Shown here piece by piece: positions 11,848 through 13,927 of a DNA stretch of 13,927 nt. The notes under the pieces were generated by a model, which was not told the DNA's origin, did not search any database, and saw only the letters and a list, made by a program, of their open reading frames with translations. Each line of letters begins with the position of its first letter. Position 1 is the first letter of the stretch. The stretch is from positions 1-13,927 of the forward strand of contig NYZG01000212.1 in assembly GCA_002687025.1 (NCBI GenBank). Reading direction: 5' to 3'. Source of the stretch: Candidatus Poribacteria bacterium. GTDB taxonomy: Bacteria; Poribacteria; WGA-4E; GCA-2687025. A program made the translations under genes and the position numbers.

Positions 11848-13927
11848 ATGGCGATCACGTATCCGAAGCTAATCGAAGACCGCCTCGCCAAGGACTCCCG
11901 GCTCCGCGGCGCCCTCGACACGACGCGGACGCGATTCAGCGACTGGCTGAACACCAGCACGCGCCCCTTCTTCCCCGACTACACCGACCACGGCACCGAC
12001 CATCTAGAGAGCGTGCTGCACACGTGCGTCGAGCTGATGACGCCCGAGGCGCAGGAGCTGTTCACGCCCGCCGACGCAGCCATACTGACGCTCGCGGTGT
12101 TCCTGCACGACAGCGCCATGCACCTGAGCAAGGACGGACTGAAGCACCTCATCCACGGCGATGCGACGTCCCGATGCGTGGACGGGTTCGACGACAAGCC
12201 GTGGGACGAGCTGTGGGACGAGTTCCTCTTCCAGGCGCGACGCTGGGACGACCGGCAGCTCCGGGACATCCTCGGCGAGACGGAGGACGAACGCCCTATC
12301 GCCGCGGTGCGCGATCCATTCGACGATTACGCCAACCTGACAGAGAGAGACTACAAGCTGCTAGGCGAGTTCATCCGCCAGCACCATCCGCGGATGGCGC
12401 ACGAGTTCGCGGTGTTTGGCGTGCCGTTCACAGGGCCGGACTCGATCGAGGTCAGCGACGAGTTCCACGAGCACGACCGGTACATCGCCGGCCTCGTCGC
12501 GCGGAGCCATGGGCTCCCCCTTCGCGACTGCGCGCAGACGCATCGTGACCGGTTCGACGTGCCGGATTACCGAGACATCCACGCGGTTTATCTGATGGTG
12601 CTGCTGCGCGTTGGCGACTACCTGCAAATTGAGGCGTCGCGCGCCCCCAAGGTCGCATTCCAATACCGCACGTTCCCGTCGCCGAGGAGCCGGCTGGAGC
12701 ACCGTGCCCATCAAAGCGTCGATAGCGTGAGCTGGGCGGCCGCGGATCCCGAGTCCATCACTGTCTCCGCCGGGCCTGAGGATGTCCACGTCTTCCTCCA
12801 GCTGCGCGAGTGGCTAACGGACATCCAGGCGGAATTGGACGCCTCGTGGGCGGTGCTGGGCGAGACGTACGGGCGGCTTCGCGCTCAGGAGCTGGACCTT
12901 CTCGGCCTGCGAATCCGGCGCGTGCGGTCAAGTCTGGACGACGTGGAGGGCTTCTCGAATACCGCGCGGCCGCTGTATGTGCCGGAGCGGCTCGATTTGG
13001 GGGTAGCCCGTCCCGATCTGCTGAAGCTGCTCGTTCGGCCGCTGTACGGCAATCACCCGTCCTACGGCGTGCGCGAACTGATGCAGAACGCGGCGGACGC
13101 CGTCAGGGAACGCTGGGCGCTGGCCGAACAGTACCCGGAGATAGCCGAGCGTCTGGCCATGGAGGACGCCGCCGAGCCCGAGGTAGTCATCCGACTTGAG
13201 GACGACCGTGCCGGCGACGGCGCCGCATTCTCGATCGTTGACAGGGGAGCGGGAATGACGCTCGACGTCATCCGCGACTACTTCCTCACCGCAGGGGCGT
13301 CCTTCAGACAGAGCGACGCCTGGCAGAGCGAATTCGGCGCGGGGGACGGCGAACCAACGCGCGTGCTGCGCTCCGGCCGGTTCGGGGTCGGCGTACTGGC
13401 CGGGTTCCTCCTTGGCGACGAAATGACCGTCACAACGCGCCACGTGCGTGCCAACGAGGGTTACCAATTCTCGGTCGCGCTGGGCAGCGCGGCACCGATC
13501 CAGGTGCTTCGCGAGCCCACGTTGCCGTTCGGCACACGCATCCATGTCCGCGTATCGTGGGATATCGCGGCTCGTTTCCGCAGCGCCAACGCGCGTGTCG
13601 CCGTGCCGCCGCGTGCCGACTGGTACCTGTATGCACAACCCCGAGTGGTGCGGTACTTCGGCCCGCGGCCCGACGCCGCCGCGGCCGCTTGCAGCGTCGA
13701 AGTCGGTCACGATGGCGTGCCGGTGGGCCGGGCGCCGGTCGCGCAGCCCGGAGGCTATTCCGTGTACTGCCTGTACGAGGACGCCCCGAGGCTCAGCGTG
13801 AATGGCATCTATGTCACGGACGCGGCTGCACACCGGGGGTGGGCCGGCGGCACCGCGGGCACGATCAGCCATGGGCTGTCGCTCATGCGCCCGTCGCTGT
13901 GCGTGGTGGATCCTGACGCCAACCTGC
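11848..13927 (+). CDS. HD-domain / Hsp90-like GHKL ATPase fusion protein (3' cut by window edge)
   Basis: The frame is open from the ATG at 11848 to the window edge, 693 codons without a stop. The N-terminal part (about 40-265) is an HD phosphohydrolase domain: YTDHGTDHLESV with His52, AVFLHDSAMHL with the HD pair His87-Asp88, RQHHPRMAHEF with His179, His180 and His185, ARSHG with His221, and RVGDYLQIEASRA with Asp257. After a linker comes a GHKL (Hsp90/MutL/histidine-kinase-type) ATPase: VRELMQNAADAV with Glu410, Asn414 and Asp417, the lid-side motif VDRGAGM (464-470) and SGRFGVGVLAGF (509-520). HD domains cleave phosphoester or nucleotide bonds; GHKL domains clamp on ATP. No strong ribosome-binding site is seen, but there is no earlier in-frame start after the stop at 11797-11799. 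It follows the PIN module by 111 bases. A role in defence or nucleotide signalling is inferred, not shown. Confidence 0.88.
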   Translation, partial: MAITYPKLIEDRLAKDSRLRGALDTTRTRFSDWLNTSTRPFFPDYTDHGTDHLESVLHTCVELMTPEAQELFTPADAAILTLAVFLHDSAMHLSKDGLKHLIHGDATSRCVDGFDDKPWDELWDEFLFQARRWDDRQLRDILGETEDERPIAAVRDPFDDYANLTERDYKLLGEFIRQHHPRMAHEFAVFGVPFTGPDSIEVSDEFHEHDRYIAGLVARSHGLPLRDCAQTHRDRFDVPDYRDIHAVYLMVLLRVGDYLQIEASRAPKVAFQYRTFPSPRSRLEHRAHQSVDSVSWAAADPESITVSAGPEDVHVFLQLREWLTDIQAELDASWAVLGETYGRLRAQELDLLGLRIRRVRSSLDDVEGFSNTARPLYVPERLDLGVARPDLLKLLVRPLYGNHPSYGVRELMQNAADAVRERWALAEQYPEIAERLAMEDAAEPEVVIRLEDDRAGDGAAFSIVDRGAGMTLDVIRDYFLTAGASFRQSDAWQSEFGAGDGEPTRVLRSGRFGVGVLAGFLLGDEMTVTTRHVRANEGYQFSVALGSAAPIQVLREPTLPFGTRIHVRVSWDIAARFRSANARVAVPPRADWYLYAQPRVVRYFGPRPDAAAAACSVEVGHDGVPVGRAPVAQPGGYSVYCLYEDAPRLSVNGIYVTDAAAHRGWAGGTAGTISHGLSLMRPSLCVVDPDANL

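Noticed and set aside
11835..12548. 237-codon plus-strand frame over the HD domain
   Set aside because: Out of frame with the HD and GHKL motifs and strongly Arg/Pro-biased; the gene in the frame of 11848 is the real one.
12928..13872. 314-codon minus-strand frame opposite the GHKL domain
   Set aside because: Opposite conserved ATPase motifs; no family resemblance.

Overview
GC-rich bacterial DNA (roughly two thirds G+C by eye) with densely packed genes. Start codons are mixed: of 14 visible starts, 7 are ATG, 5 GTG and 2 TTG. Most genes have clear GGAG-type ribosome-binding sites, and several overlap by a few bases. Nothing here fixes the taxon. The murA-his linkage, the high G+C, the sugar-oxidoreductase/enolase cassette and a secreted protein with a WxGVYG-type beta domain would suit an uncultured lineage of the Latescibacteria/Poribacteria/Planctomycetes kind. 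That is a weak inference.

Layout. (1) 2-5326, plus strand: the C-terminal half of murA, then hisD, hisC, a small four-helix membrane protein, hisB, hisH and a GNAT acetyltransferase, read as one tight unit. hisG, hisA and hisF, which often sit in this cluster in other bacteria, are absent from the visible part. (2) 5299-6351, minus strand: a GHMP sugar kinase whose 3' end overlaps the GNAT gene by 28 bases. (3) 6352-6510: a divergent intergenic region with a striking imperfect palindrome. (4) 6511-7182, plus strand: a small secreted beta-rich protein. (5) 7289-10927, plus strand: a good sigma70-like promoter, then a class II aldolase, a Gfo/Idh/MocA oxidoreductase and an unusually long enolase-superfamily enzyme, probably a carbohydrate or sugar-acid utilisation operon. 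(6) 11004-11736: a two-gene toxin-antitoxin-like module ending in a PIN-domain nuclease. (7) 11848 to the window end: a large gene, cut by the edge, that joins an N-terminal HD phosphohydrolase domain to an Hsp90/MutL-like GHKL ATPase domain.

How they work together. HisD, HisC, HisB and HisH cover the glutamine-amidotransfer step and the late steps of histidine synthesis; the missing enzymes must be encoded elsewhere. MurA makes the first committed precursor of peptidoglycan. The aldolase, oxidoreductase and enolase-like protein are plausibly successive steps of one catabolic route whose substrate cannot be read from sequence. The PIN module and the HD-GHKL protein stand side by side and look like a small defence or stress-response island. 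The HD-GHKL protein is the best candidate for something little described. No tRNA, rRNA, CRISPR array, transposase or attachment site was seen, and no gene-free stretch exceeds 300 bases.
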